30,650 nt of DNA from CAYNJF01 sp964351745 (lineage in GTDB: Bacteria; Pseudomonadota; Gammaproteobacteria; Berkiellales; Berkiellaceae), in assembly GCA_964351745.1 (NCBI GenBank), contig CAYGPI010000021.1, positions 1-30,650 of the forward strand, in the 5' to 3' direction. The notes below the pieces were generated by a model. That model made no database searches. It saw only the letters and a list, made by a program, of their open reading frames with translations, and was not told the origin of the DNA. Position numbers and translations under genes: made by a program. Below, piece by piece: positions 1 through 6,673 of this stretch. How positions within the stretch are numbered: the stretch's first letter is position 1; every line of letters begins with the position of its first letter.

Positions 1-1
1 G

Positions 2-1486
2 TATGCTCATTTGGTTATTCAATATGTGATGGATAACATCAAAGACACAAACATCCCTTTATATATTGTTGAGGTGGGGGCGGGGCCTGGAAAGTTTAGT
101 TTCTATTTTCTTAAAGCTTTTCAAAAAGCTTTAAAGGATAACAATCTTAATATTCAGTACCAGTATATTTTAACTGATGTGGCTCATAAAAATGTTGTTT
201 TTTGTCAAGAAAATGAAGCTTTAAAGCCACTGATTGAAAGTGGCTGCTTAGATTTTGCAATCTTCGATGCTGCTAAAGATGAAGATTTTAAGTTACTCAA
301 TCGAGGGGCTCTTTTTAGTGAATGTGCTAATGGTGCTCAAGCTGTCTTTATATGTAACTATGTTTTCGATGTCATTCTTCAGGATTATTTTCAGTATGAA
401 AAGGATTCGTTATCAGAAGTAAGAATGTCTATTTCAAGTCGTTATGATAATTTTAATCTAAAAAAGCCAAATAATCTTAAAGAACTTAAATTATCTTACA
501 AAGCTTATCCAATTGAATCTGAGCAATACTATGATAATGAGATATTAAACAAACAATTATTTGCTTATAAGGATTTTTTTGATAAGCAAGATAGCGGTAT
601 GTTTCTTTTTCCGTTAGGTGCGATGCGGTTTTACGATCGAATGAAGAAGCATTGTGACAAGTTTTTGATTATATGTGGGGATATTGGGCATACATCTATC
701 GATGATTTGTCAAAGCTAGATACTTCTAACACACATGCCTATGAAGGTTGTTATTGTTTTATGAACAATTTTCATGCTTTAGGGGAATATATACGCTCTA
801 GCTCTGGCGATTACTTGCTTACTCAACATCATAATTCATTCAAAATATCTCTTTATACGCATGGTCAGCAGTTAGATGATATCCCTTATACTAGGGCATA
901 CTTTAAAAGTGATTTAGAGCAAATGGGGGCCGATGAGTTTTGTTACATGAATGATGAGTTTTCTTATAACAACTATCGATATTCTATGAAAGCTTGTTTA
1001 AGCTTTTTACGGGTAAGCTGTCATGAGCCGGACACTTACTTTCATATGCATGATAAGTTGATTGACGAGCTACCAAACCTATCTGATCAATTATCTACGG
1101 ATATTCATGTTGCTTTAAATGAGGTTGAGGGAAATCTATATCATTACCAAAGCTTCTATGATGTTTTTTCTTTATTGGGAATGTTCCACTTAAAGTTAAA
1201 AAACTATGAAAAAGCAGAGCACTTATTTAAGCAAGCTTTAAAATACGGAAAAAATCCCTTTGTGCCCTTGAGAAGTTTGGCTTTATTATTTGATGAGCGT
1301 GGTAATAGTAATGCTGCGGTAAAATATTATAAAAGGGCTCTAAGCCACAATAAAAAAGATTATCTATGTAAGACGAGAATTAGCATGCTAGAAGGTAGTC
1401 CAGTCCTTTTAGTTAAGCCGTTCTTAAAAGCAGCTTTGGTGTTTGTTGGAACGCTTGGCCTTATTTATTTGGCACTTTTTAAATAG
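2..1486 (+). CDS. SAM-dependent methyltransferase-like protein with TPRs and a C-terminal membrane segment (5' partial)
   Basis: The reading frame is open to the left edge, so the true start is probably outside the window; the first possible start inside it is a TTG at 11 with no ribosome binding site. Near the N-terminus VEVGAGPGKFSFYF is a glycine-rich motif I of class I methyltransferases, followed by a strand-and-acid region (ILTDVAHKN) that fits the SAM-binding fold. The middle part is not recognised. Roughly the last 110 residues contain two TPR-like units (KNYEKAEHLFKQALKYG and GNSNAAVKYYKRALSHNKK), and the chain ends in one hydrophobic helix (LVFVGTLGLIYLALF), which would tail-anchor it. 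The substrate is unknown. It converges on the next gene across a shared hairpin. The fold call is fairly safe; the function is open. Confidence 0.75.
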   Translation, partial: YAHLVIQYVMDNIKDTNIPLYIVEVGAGPGKFSFYFLKAFQKALKDNNLNIQYQYILTDVAHKNVVFCQENEALKPLIESGCLDFAIFDAAKDEDFKLLNRGALFSECANGAQAVFICNYVFDVILQDYFQYEKDSLSEVRMSISSRYDNFNLKKPNNLKELKLSYKAYPIESEQYYDNEILNKQLFAYKDFFDKQDSGMFLFPLGAMRFYDRMKKHCDKFLIICGDIGHTSIDDLSKLDTSNTHAYEGCYCFMNNFHALGEYIRSSSGDYLLTQHHNSFKISLYTHGQQLDDIPYTRAYFKSDLEQMGADEFCYMNDEFSYNNYRYSMKACLSFLRVSCHEPDTYFHMHDKLIDELPNLSDQLSTDIHVALNEVEGNLYHYQSFYDVFSLLGMFHLKLKNYEKAEHLFKQALKYGKNPFVPLRSLALLFDERGNSNAAVKYYKRALSHNKKDYLCKTRISMLEGSPVLLVKPFLKAALVFVGTLGLIYLALFK

Positions 1487-1496
1487 GCTTATTGTC

Positions 1497-1531
1497 AAGA
1501 GGTGTGCAACTGCTTAGGCTGCACACCTCTT
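1497..1531. terminator. Perfect 12-bp hairpin between convergent genes
   Basis: The arms AAGAGGTGTGCA (1497-1508) and TGCACACCTCTT (1520-1531) are perfectly complementary around an 11-base loop. It starts 10 bases after the stop of the left gene and ends 8 bases from the stop of the minus-strand peptide gene, so it could end both transcripts. There is no long T-run on either side, so termination efficiency is uncertain. Confidence 0.6.
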
Positions 1532-1539
1532 TGGCTCAC

Positions 1540-1776
1540 TTAGTAAGTGTAAGTAGCCGAGTATACTGGATAGTAGGCATAAATTGGTGTTTCAATATAT
1601 GTGACAGTACTCGAAAAAAGACCTTTTTCAATGACTTCGATAATGTCATAGTCTACAGTAACTCTGTCAAAACCAACCACTTCGACACCAGGCTTCAAAG
1701 CGAAGTCATAAGATTTAGTTTCTCCGATGTAACCACCAGCAATTGTATTTGTTTCAGTTAGAGCTAATTGACGCAT
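1540..1776 (-). CDS. Small peptide with a double-glycine (bacteriocin-type) leader
   Basis: This 78-aa product begins MRQLALTETNTIAGG and then continues with YIGETK. The first 15 residues fit the double-glycine leader pattern (M-R-x-L, an acidic residue in the middle, hydrophobic residues, then G-G) that C39-peptidase ABC exporters cut during export of class II bacteriocins and microcins. The remaining 63 residues have no Cys, are rich in beta-branched residues, and end in a Tyr-rich tail (YAYYPVYSATYTY). A strong ribosome binding site (GAAGGAG, 7 bases before ATG) supports the start. No C39 exporter or immunity gene is visible nearby, so the mature function (bacteriocin, signal, other secreted peptide) is unknown. 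The leader is read directly from the sequence; export is inferred. Confidence 0.75.
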   Translation of the reverse strand: MRQLALTETNTIAGGYIGETKSYDFALKPGVEVVGFDRVTVDYDIIEVIEKGLFSSTVTYIETPIYAYYPVYSATYTY

Positions 1777-1872
1777 AGAAATACTCCTTCAAGTATTGTT
1801 ATTTTTTAAACATTTATTTGTAAGTACAGAGTGACATCATACCCGTCTTAGATTTTATTGGAATACTTTGGC

Positions 1873-1909
1873 TAACCATTTGTCTAGCATCACTAACCGT
1901 TTGTCGGCT
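1873..1909. repeat. Two direct repeats 21 bp apart, candidate operator
   Basis: TAACCATTTGTC (1873-1884) recurs as TAACCGTTTGTC (1894-1905), 11 of 12 bases identical and with start positions 21 bases apart, which is two helical turns. They lie in the 266-base gap between the divergently transcribed leader-peptide gene and the UmuD-like gene, upstream of the promoter proposed for the latter. Regulator binding is an inference. Confidence 0.35.
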
Positions 1910-1983
1910 TGTTGGCTGTACCGGTCGTGTTAGTCGACATACTTCTTGGTAGCTGAGAGTCTATGGGGTCAAGAGTCCGAGAC

Positions 1984-2011
1984 TTGTTTTTTCATTTTTT
2001 TGTGGGATAAT
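1984..2011 (+). promoter_or_regulatory. Candidate sigma-70 promoter of the UmuD-like gene
   Basis: TTGTTT (1984-1989) and GATAAT (2006-2011) are separated by 16 bases, with TGTGG immediately before the -10. The ATG is at 2043, leaving a leader of about 25 bases with GAGG at 2035-2038. No CTGT-N8-ACAG gammaproteobacterial LexA box was found nearby. Confidence 0.5.
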
Positions 2012-2042
2012 GGTGAAAATTGTACGTGATTCATGAGGCATT

Positions 2043-2684
2043 ATGAAAGCAAAAGAAGATACAAGTTTGCAGAATGTTCGCTCGATTTCGAGTGTCGCTA
2101 ATCCCGCTCGAGGGGGTAAGCGTGAAGGTGCCGGGCGCCCAAAGGGCAGTGGTAAGTACGGTGAGCATACTACAGCGATTCGAGTACCTGAGTCATGGGC
2201 GCTAGAAATCAAAAAAATGCTTAAAGAAAAAAGCAAATTAAAAGGCGCTTCACCAAAAATTAATTTTTCTAATGTTTGGACCCCAGATCAAAGCAAGGAA
2301 ATGGCATTACCGTTGTATGGTAATAAAATTGCTGCAGGTTTTCCGCATCCTGTAGATGATTATGTTGAATCAACTTTAGACTTAAATGAATTCTTAATAG
2401 AGCATCCTGCTGCAACCTTTTATGTTCGTGTAACTGGTGAATCAATGATTAATGCTGGCATTTCTCCAAATGATATTTTAATTGTTGACAGAGCGGTGGA
2501 GCCTACTGACGGCAAAATTGTTATTGCAGCTTTAGATGGTGAATTAACGGTTAAGCGATTAGTTAAAAAGCAGGGTAAAGTTTATTTGTATCCTGAGAAT
2601 GATAGCTTTAAGCCGATAGAAGTATCACCTGAGTCAGAATTTAAAATATGGGGCGTTGTGACTAGCGCAATTCATCAATTTTAA
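2043..2684 (+). CDS. UmuD/LexA-type S24 autopeptidase with a DNA-binding-like N-terminal extension
   Basis: The C-terminal half (about residues 88-213) is a LexA/UmuD S24 peptidase domain. It has an Ala98-Gly99 cleavage site (KIAAGF), catalytic Ser134 in TGESM and Lys171 in GELTVKRL; the 37-residue Ser-Lys spacing equals that of E. coli UmuD (60/97) and LexA (119/156). The protein is about 70 residues longer than E. coli UmuD. The extension contains KREGAGRPKGSGKYG, an AT-hook-like segment, and TTAIRVPES, which resembles a ribbon-helix-helix strand. Such extended UmuD proteins occur in Acinetobacter (UmuDAb), where they act as DNA-damage-responsive repressors. No umuC follows, so a regulatory role is as likely as a polymerase V role. 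The start is supported by GAGG four bases upstream. Confidence 0.85.
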   Translation: MKAKEDTSLQNVRSISSVANPARGGKREGAGRPKGSGKYGEHTTAIRVPESWALEIKKMLKEKSKLKGASPKINFSNVWTPDQSKEMALPLYGNKIAAGFPHPVDDYVESTLDLNEFLIEHPAATFYVRVTGESMINAGISPNDILIVDRAVEPTDGKIVIAALDGELTVKRLVKKQGKVYLYPENDSFKPIEVSPESEFKIWGVVTSAIHQF

Positions 2685-2687
2685 ATA

Positions 2688-2730
2688 GAGAAGTGGCTTT
2701 TCTCTGTTGAGCTTTAAAGCCACTTTTCTC
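2688..2730 (+). terminator. Rho-independent-type terminator after the UmuD-like gene
   Basis: AAGTGGCTTT (2691-2700) pairs perfectly with AAAGCCACTT (2716-2725), with further GAGA/TCTC pairing outside and a short T/C-rich tail. It begins a few bases after the stop codon at 2684. Confidence 0.65.
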
Positions 2731-2797
2731 GCACGTCATTGTGCATATCATAGTTGTTGTCGCTATTTTTAGATGATAGTTGCTTCTGAGTTCCTGG

Positions 2798-3556
2798 CTA
2801 CAAATTATTGTCCTCACTAGAGAATTGTTTGTTTAACTTTAGCTTAGCTTTTGCCTTCTTGTGCATGGTAATATTAAGAATTTCGACAGAAAACGAAAAG
2901 AACATTGCAAAATAAATGTAACCTTTAGGGATATGGAAGTGCAAGCCTTCTCCTAATAGTGAAACGCCAATTAAGATTAGAAAGCTTAAAGCTAACATCT
3001 TAACGGTTGGATGCTCATCCACAAAATCGCCAATGCTTTTAGAAGCAACCATCATAACGATCACAGATAATACAACGGCAATAATCATAACAGGGAGATG
3101 TTTGGCCATGCCAACTGCTGTGATGACTGAATCAAGCGAGAAAATAATATCCATAATGGCAATTTGAACAAGAATGCTAAAGAAGCTTGCTTTAGCTGCG
3201 GTGGGGCCAGTTTCTTCCTCGACTTCAAGGGCGCTATGGATTTCATGAGTGCTCTTTGCCATGAGAAACAACCCACCAAAAATTAGAATAAGATCTCGTC
3301 CAGATACGTCATGATTAAAAATGGAGAAGAGCGGAGCGGTTAACTTAATGATCCAAGCGAGCGTAATCAGAAGTAAAATGCGAGAGCCCATCGCTAAAGC
3401 TAATCCGAACACTCGTCCTTTTTGTCTTTGCTCTTCAGGTAGTCTGCCAACCAATATGCTGATAAAGATTATGTTATCAATGCCCAATACAATTTCAAGC
3501 ATTGTTAATGTTGCAAGAGCTACCCATGCTTCAGGTTGATAAATCCATTCAATCAT
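2798..3556 (-). CDS. ygdQ: TerC-family integral membrane protein (YgdQ-like)
   Basis: The 252-aa product is a multi-spanning inner-membrane protein with about seven hydrophobic helices. It follows E. coli YgdQ closely over its whole length: the TerC signatures LEIVLGIDNIIF near residue 20 and DIIFSLDSVITAVG near residue 140 (each with the family's membrane-embedded acidic residue), then KMLALSFLILIG and PKGYIYFAMFFS. TerC-family proteins are linked to metal ion (manganese, calcium) export and to tellurite resistance; the substrate here is not determined. The C-terminal tail is charged and probably cytoplasmic. It is divergent from the ECF sigma gene across a 210-base gap. Confidence 0.88.
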   Translation of the reverse strand: MIEWIYQPEAWVALATLTMLEIVLGIDNIIFISILVGRLPEEQRQKGRVFGLALAMGSRILLLITLAWIIKLTAPLFSIFNHDVSGRDLILIFGGLFLMAKSTHEIHSALEVEEETGPTAAKASFFSILVQIAIMDIIFSLDSVITAVGMAKHLPVMIIAVVLSVIVMMVASKSIGDFVDEHPTVKMLALSFLILIGVSLLGEGLHFHIPKGYIYFAMFFSFSVEILNITMHKKAKAKLKLNKQFSSEDNNL

Positions 3557-3693
3557 CTGTGCTTTCTTATCCTAAATAAGTACTTTGCATAGAGCATAGC
3601 ATTGTCGCGATGGATTCCATATAAGGTAGATTGGCAACTACTAGTCTTGTCTATTGTGTGCCTTTACATTGTTGCCGTCTTTACAAAAAACCC

Positions 3694-3721
3694 TTGATCT
3701 CTCCATCTGCTCCTATATAAC
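3694..3721 (+). promoter_or_regulatory. Candidate promoter for the ECF sigma operon
   Basis: TTGATC (3694-3699) and TATAAC (3716-3721) are 16 bases apart, 45 bases before the sigma-factor ATG at 3767. The match to sigma-70 is moderate; an ECF-type autoregulated promoter in the same gap cannot be excluded. Confidence 0.35.
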
Positions 3722-3766
3722 CTAAAATTAAATGAAAGGTATCAACTATGGTTAAGGTCTCATTGA

Positions 3767-4297
3767 ATGGGTGATAAAAAGGATGAATTTACAGAAGTTG
3801 TGAATATGCACTCAGCGATGCTGTTTAGGTATGCTTTTTGGTTAAGTGGCAATGAGCCTACAGCAAGAGATCTTGTTCAAGAGACATTATTAAGGGCATG
3901 GAAAGGGTTTGATTCGCTGCAAAAAAGGGAAAGTGCAAAATATTGGCTTATTACGATACTACGCAGGGAAAACGCTAGAAGGTTTGAGCGTAAGCGTTTG
4001 AAACAGGTTGATAGAGAGGTTGATACTATCGAGAGTCCAAGCACTCTTGGGAGGATTGATAGCTCTCCAGAGGCATTAGCTTTAAAGTACGCATTAGGCC
4101 AGATATCAGAAAATTATCGTGACCCACTTATTCTACAAGTCTTGTGTGGCTATTCATGCAAGGATATTGCAGAGCAGTTAGATTTAACACCAGAGGCTGT
4201 TATGACCAGGCTATATAGAGCAAGAGAGCAGTTAAAGGAGATTTTGGATGCAGATAATGAATTTGGCAATAAGCCAACAAAGAGTAAAAAACCATGA
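3767..4297 (+). CDS. ECF-type RNA polymerase sigma factor
   Basis: This 176-aa protein has the two-domain layout of extracytoplasmic-function sigma factors. Region 2 spans about residues 8-75, with the characteristic ARDLVQETLLRAWKGF core, and region 4 about 110-157 has a helix-turn-helix (YSCKDIAEQLDLTPEAVMTRLYRAREQL). It lacks sigma-1 and sigma-3 domains. AAGG nine bases before the ATG is the ribosome binding site. The stop codon overlaps the start of the anti-sigma gene by 4 bases (ATGA), so the two are translationally coupled and form a regulatory pair. The inducing signal is not visible; the two metal-ligand-rich exported peptides just downstream are candidate targets. Confidence 0.9.
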   Translation: MGDKKDEFTEVVNMHSAMLFRYAFWLSGNEPTARDLVQETLLRAWKGFDSLQKRESAKYWLITILRRENARRFERKRLKQVDREVDTIESPSTLGRIDSSPEALALKYALGQISENYRDPLILQVLCGYSCKDIAEQLDLTPEAVMTRLYRAREQLKEILDADNEFGNKPTKSKKP

Positions 4298-4995
4298 ATT
4301 GTAATGATTTTAAAAAGCACATGCTATGCACACCTCGTGATATGACCGAGGCCATTTTATCGCATAAAAGCACATGTCCTGATTGTTATCAATTTAGCTT
4401 AGAAACGCTTGTTTTTGAAGATAAAATGGAAGATGCCTTCTTGGTCATGCCTCCAGTTGGATTTTCAGAAACTGTGATGGAAAAGAGTTTGAGCGCTCAG
4501 TCATCTCATAAAATGCAACGTATTAGTTACGCGATGGCGGCAAGTGTATTTTTTATGGTTGGTCTTATTTTTCTTACAAACATGACTCTGAGTAAACCGA
4601 TAACTATTGAGCAGATGGTTTTGACCCATATTGAGAAAGAGCCTTTTGCTTTAACGGCTACTATGGCGCTAACAGATAAAGATGTCACTGGTACTTTGGC
4701 TTCATTAGGTATCACTATGGGAAGCGATTTCCCCAAAATTCGATTTCTAAAAAGATGTATAGTTGGAGATGAACTAGTCGCTCATATGATCATTGAGGGT
4801 AAGAATGGGCCTGTAACGGTGTTGATCATGCCTAATGAGAGCATTACTCATGCAAAAAATCTTCATAGCGAGCAGTTAGAGGGTATTGTGGTGCCATTTC
4901 AGCAAGGAGGCTCTATTGCTGTAGTAGGTTTCATGGGAGAGCCCATTAAAAACCTTGCAGTTAAAGCACAAGCAGTATTTGGGCTAGAAAGCTAG
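4294..4995 (+). CDS. DUF3379-like transmembrane anti-sigma factor
   Basis: The 233-aa product matches a membrane anti-sigma factor in plan. The N-terminal cytoplasmic segment has a zinc-type H-x3-C-x2-C motif (His24, Cys28, Cys31 in HKSTCPDC). A single transmembrane helix lies at about residues 78-98 (AMAASVFFMVGLIFLTN), and a periplasmic domain of about 135 residues follows. The periplasmic part resembles the DUF3379 family, commonly encoded right after an ECF sigma factor. It should hold the upstream sigma factor inactive until a periplasmic signal arrives. The coding overlap with the sigma gene supports this. Sensor ligand and proteolysis pathway are unknown. Confidence 0.8.
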   Translation: MNCNDFKKHMLCTPRDMTEAILSHKSTCPDCYQFSLETLVFEDKMEDAFLVMPPVGFSETVMEKSLSAQSSHKMQRISYAMAASVFFMVGLIFLTNMTLSKPITIEQMVLTHIEKEPFALTATMALTDKDVTGTLASLGITMGSDFPKIRFLKRCIVGDELVAHMIIEGKNGPVTVLIMPNESITHAKNLHSEQLEGIVVPFQQGGSIAVVGFMGEPIKNLAVKAQAVFGLES

Positions 4996-5033
4996 TTTAA
5001 TTATTTTGTCATAACTGAGCATACAGTCAGGTC

Positions 5034-5046
5034 TTAACTATTGAAG
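5034..5046 (+). repeat. 13-base motif upstream of a small exported protein gene (copy 1)
   Basis: TTAACTATTGAAG at 5034-5046 occurs identically at 5398-5410 before the next small gene. In copy 1 it lies 28 bases before the ATG at 5075. It may be a common regulatory site or a relic of duplication. Confidence 0.4.
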
Positions 5047-5074
5047 TAACTAGTTAAGAAATGAGGTATATACA

Positions 5075-5320
5075 ATGTTCAGACTAGCAACAATTTTATC
5101 AATAAGCGCTTTGGGAGCATCTCTTATGTCGCCAGTTTATGCTGCTGAGATGTTTCATGGTGATGGCATCCATCACAAGCAGCATGGCGGTGAAGTTAAG
5201 GTGGTTAAATCAAAATCCTGTGATTGTCATTGTGACAATAAAAAATACAGTGAAGCAGAGTTCAAAGCATTGAAAAAGAACCACCCTATGAATAGTTCAA
5301 TCTTAAGGGATAAAAGATAA
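5075..5320 (+). CDS. Small exported Cys/His-rich protein, possible metal binder
   Basis: This 81-aa product has an N-terminal signal peptide (hydrophobic stretch ending SPVYAAE, cleavage after Ala likely at about residue 23). The short mature part is rich in metal ligands: FHGDGIHHKQHGG followed by SCDCHCDNK, with three Cys and one His packed in five residues. A GAGG ribosome binding site lies 7 bases before the ATG. It sits 79 bases after the anti-sigma gene on the same strand and is a plausible target or signal component of that sigma system. Copper, nickel or zinc binding is inferred from composition only; no named family is recognised. Confidence 0.7.
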   Translation: MFRLATILSISALGASLMSPVYAAEMFHGDGIHHKQHGGEVKVVKSKSCDCHCDNKKYSEAEFKALKKNHPMNSSILRDKR

Positions 5321-5397
5321 ACTATTTTATAAATGAGCTTCTTCACTGAGCGATGATCCTTCAAGTAGAATGATTTTCGATTAAACTTATAAAGTGA

Positions 5398-5410
5398 TTA
5401 ACTATTGAAG
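5398..5410 (+). repeat. 13-base motif upstream of a small exported protein gene (copy 2)
   Basis: TTAACTATTGAAG is identical to 5034-5046. Here its 3' end is part of the ribosome binding site (GAAGGAG) of the gene starting at 5420. Confidence 0.4.
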
Positions 5411-5419
5411 GAGCTCATC

Positions 5420-5662
5420 ATGAAACTTAAGTTTGTTATAGCAGCAGTTGCATCATTAAGCATGCTAGCTACAAGTTCTTTTGCTGACCAAGAGAAAAGT
5501 GAACGTTTTGAAAAAAACACATCTAATGCATCTAGCACATATAATGCTTCTACTCATAAAGTGAAAGCTTCATCAAACGAGAGGTTTGAAAACATTCCAA
5601 ATTCTCGTCATGAGCATGACAAGAAGCATCCTGTGCATCAAATAAGAATGGGTGATCATTAA
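5420..5662 (+). CDS. Small exported His-rich protein
   Basis: An 80-aa product starts at the ATG at 5420, chosen over an in-frame TTG at 5405 because GAAGGAG is placed 6 bases before this ATG and a classical signal peptide then begins at once (MKLKFVIAAVASLSMLATSSFA, cut before DQEKS). The mature part is hydrophilic, with two ERFE-type repeats (SERFEKN and NERFENI) and a His-rich end (RHEHDKKHPVHQIRMGDH). It shares an upstream 13-base motif, small size and His content with the previous gene, suggesting common regulation. A near copy of its last 32 coding bases recurs at 6551. Function is unknown; metal binding is a guess from composition. Confidence 0.7.
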   Translation: MKLKFVIAAVASLSMLATSSFADQEKSERFEKNTSNASSTYNASTHKVKASSNERFENIPNSRHEHDKKHPVHQIRMGDH

Positions 5663-5721
5663 GTAAAAAAGGCCGTAAGGCCTTTTTTTTATTAAGTTGT
5701 CACCTGATGTCGTGATTACTA
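5631..5721. repeat. Duplicated gene-end plus terminator segment, copy 1
   Basis: From CTGTGCATCAAATAAG at 5631 to about 5721 this sequence matches 6551-6642 at high identity: the first 50 bases differ at only two positions, and one T is inserted in the second copy's T-run. This copy is the functional 3' end and terminator of the His-rich gene. Confidence 0.75.
5665..5690 (+). terminator. Strong rho-independent terminator
   Basis: A-run, then GGCC-GTAA-GGCC, then eight T (5683-5690); the A and T runs extend the stem. It lies directly after the stop codon at 5662. Confidence 0.85.
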
Positions 5722-5724
5722 GAC

Positions 5725-6192
5725 TTAAATCCCATTAATTCTGTCTAGGTCAGCTTTGACTTCAGCTTTGTAATGATCAGGACATTCAGGATTATTCATA
5801 GCTTTTTCGTACCACTCGATGGCCTTATCCTTTTTTCCCATATGCTCATAGATATTGCCTAACTGATGCTGAGAAATAGGGTTGCCTGTTTCTGCGAGTT
5901 CCTGCTGCTTAGAAAGGATGCAAATACTGCTATTGATATCATCGTTCAGCATAAAGCACTTAGCATTTTCCTCAAGCGCCATTTCTATGTAGCCTAAGAA
6001 TTTATTAAGTTCTTCGTCTTCCAATATTTTATATTTTTCCTTTACTATTTTTGTGTTAACAAGCTCAGACTCGACTAGTTGTTTGGCTTCTTCCATTTCA
6101 GAGCTAAGCTCTACTTTGATTGGCTCTAACGCAAAGGTGTTGAAGCTTGTAAGCAACAAGCTGATAAAAATAACACTGTTTAATGATTTCAT
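5725..6192 (-). CDS. Exported protein with a TPR/Sel1-like repeat
   Basis: This 155-aa product has a signal peptide (SVIFISLLLTSFNTFA, cut before LEP). A Glu/Lys-rich helical region follows, and about residues 105-140 form a Sel1/TPR-like helical pair (NPISQHQLGNIYEHMGKKDKAIEWYEKAMNN). Two Cys (CFML and SSICIL) could form a disulfide, and a third lies in NPECPDHY. Sel1/TPR proteins generally mediate protein-protein contacts; here it would act in the periplasm or outside. It converges on the His-rich gene, whose terminator lies between them. No specific function is recognised. Confidence 0.65.
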   Translation of the reverse strand: MKSLNSVIFISLLLTSFNTFALEPIKVELSSEMEEAKQLVESELVNTKIVKEKYKILEDEELNKFLGYIEMALEENAKCFMLNDDINSSICILSKQQELAETGNPISQHQLGNIYEHMGKKDKAIEWYEKAMNNPECPDHYKAEVKADLDRINGI

Positions 6193-6550
6193 AATATATC
6201 CAGTTAGCCTTTAATTGATGTAACCAGTTTATCGACTGACAACATGGTATGTTTAAGGGCTAAAAGAGGAGGCTAAATAGGGGGCTTAAAAAGGGACACC
6301 CACTTTCCACTCTGAAAACGATAAAGAGCTGGTGATAATTTGTTTATGGTTGTTGTCGAATCGTTTCACGTTGGGCATCCTTCTCCTCATCGCTTAAGTT
6401 CAAATTGGCAACAGCAGCTCTTTGAGCCATTAAAAGCCTAGCCATCATGTTTCTGTGGCTGTTATCAAGCGACATGTCTATGGTTGAGCGACAGGCCTTT
6501 GATTGCTTGCAGGAGCTGGGACTGATGCCATTGATGGGCTAGAACTCGAA
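6193..6550. other. Gene-free stretch with possible decayed sequence
   Basis: No convincing complete gene is present. A minus-strand frame at 6344-6475 codes for 43 residues and is listed separately. AAAAAGGGACACCCACTTTC near 6288-6307 is of a type often seen beside REP-associated (IS200-like) transposase remnants, but no transposase can be read, so this is only a hint. Confidence 0.3.
6344..6475 (-). pseudogene. Possible remnant ORF of 43 residues
   Basis: The frame from ATG at 6475 reads MSLDNSHRNMMARLLMAQ and ends SDEEKDAQRETIRQQP before TAA. The frame stays open upstream for another 20 or so codons with similar composition, then meets a stop, and there is no ribosome binding site before the ATG. 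It has a coding-like, helix-forming character and may be the tail of a broken gene. Identity is unknown. Confidence 0.25.
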
Positions 6551-6642
6551 CTGTGCATCAAATAAGAATGGGTGATCATTAAGCAAAAAAGGCCGCAAGG
6601 CCTTTTTTTTTATTAGGCTGTCACATTAAATCGTGACTACTA
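6551..6642. repeat. Duplicated gene-end plus terminator segment, copy 2
   Basis: This is a partial copy of 5631-5721. It keeps the last codons of the His-rich gene (reading VHQIRMGDH), the stop and the terminator, but not the rest of the gene. Sequence to its left is unrelated to copy 1. It probably serves as a terminator for nothing obvious, or for the minus-strand gene at 6674. Confidence 0.75.
6585..6611. terminator. Copied rho-independent terminator
   Basis: A-run, GGCC-GCAA-GGCC, then nine T. Both strands carry an A/T-flanked hairpin, so it can also end the minus-strand gene whose stop is at 6674. Confidence 0.65.
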
Positions 6643-6673
6643 CATATTAAACCACTACATATAGTAAAAGGGT

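Noticed and set aside
1910..2042. Possible LexA/SOS box before the UmuD-like gene
   Set aside because: CTGT occurs near 1916, but no ACAG half-site follows at 8 bases, so the gammaproteobacterial consensus is not met.
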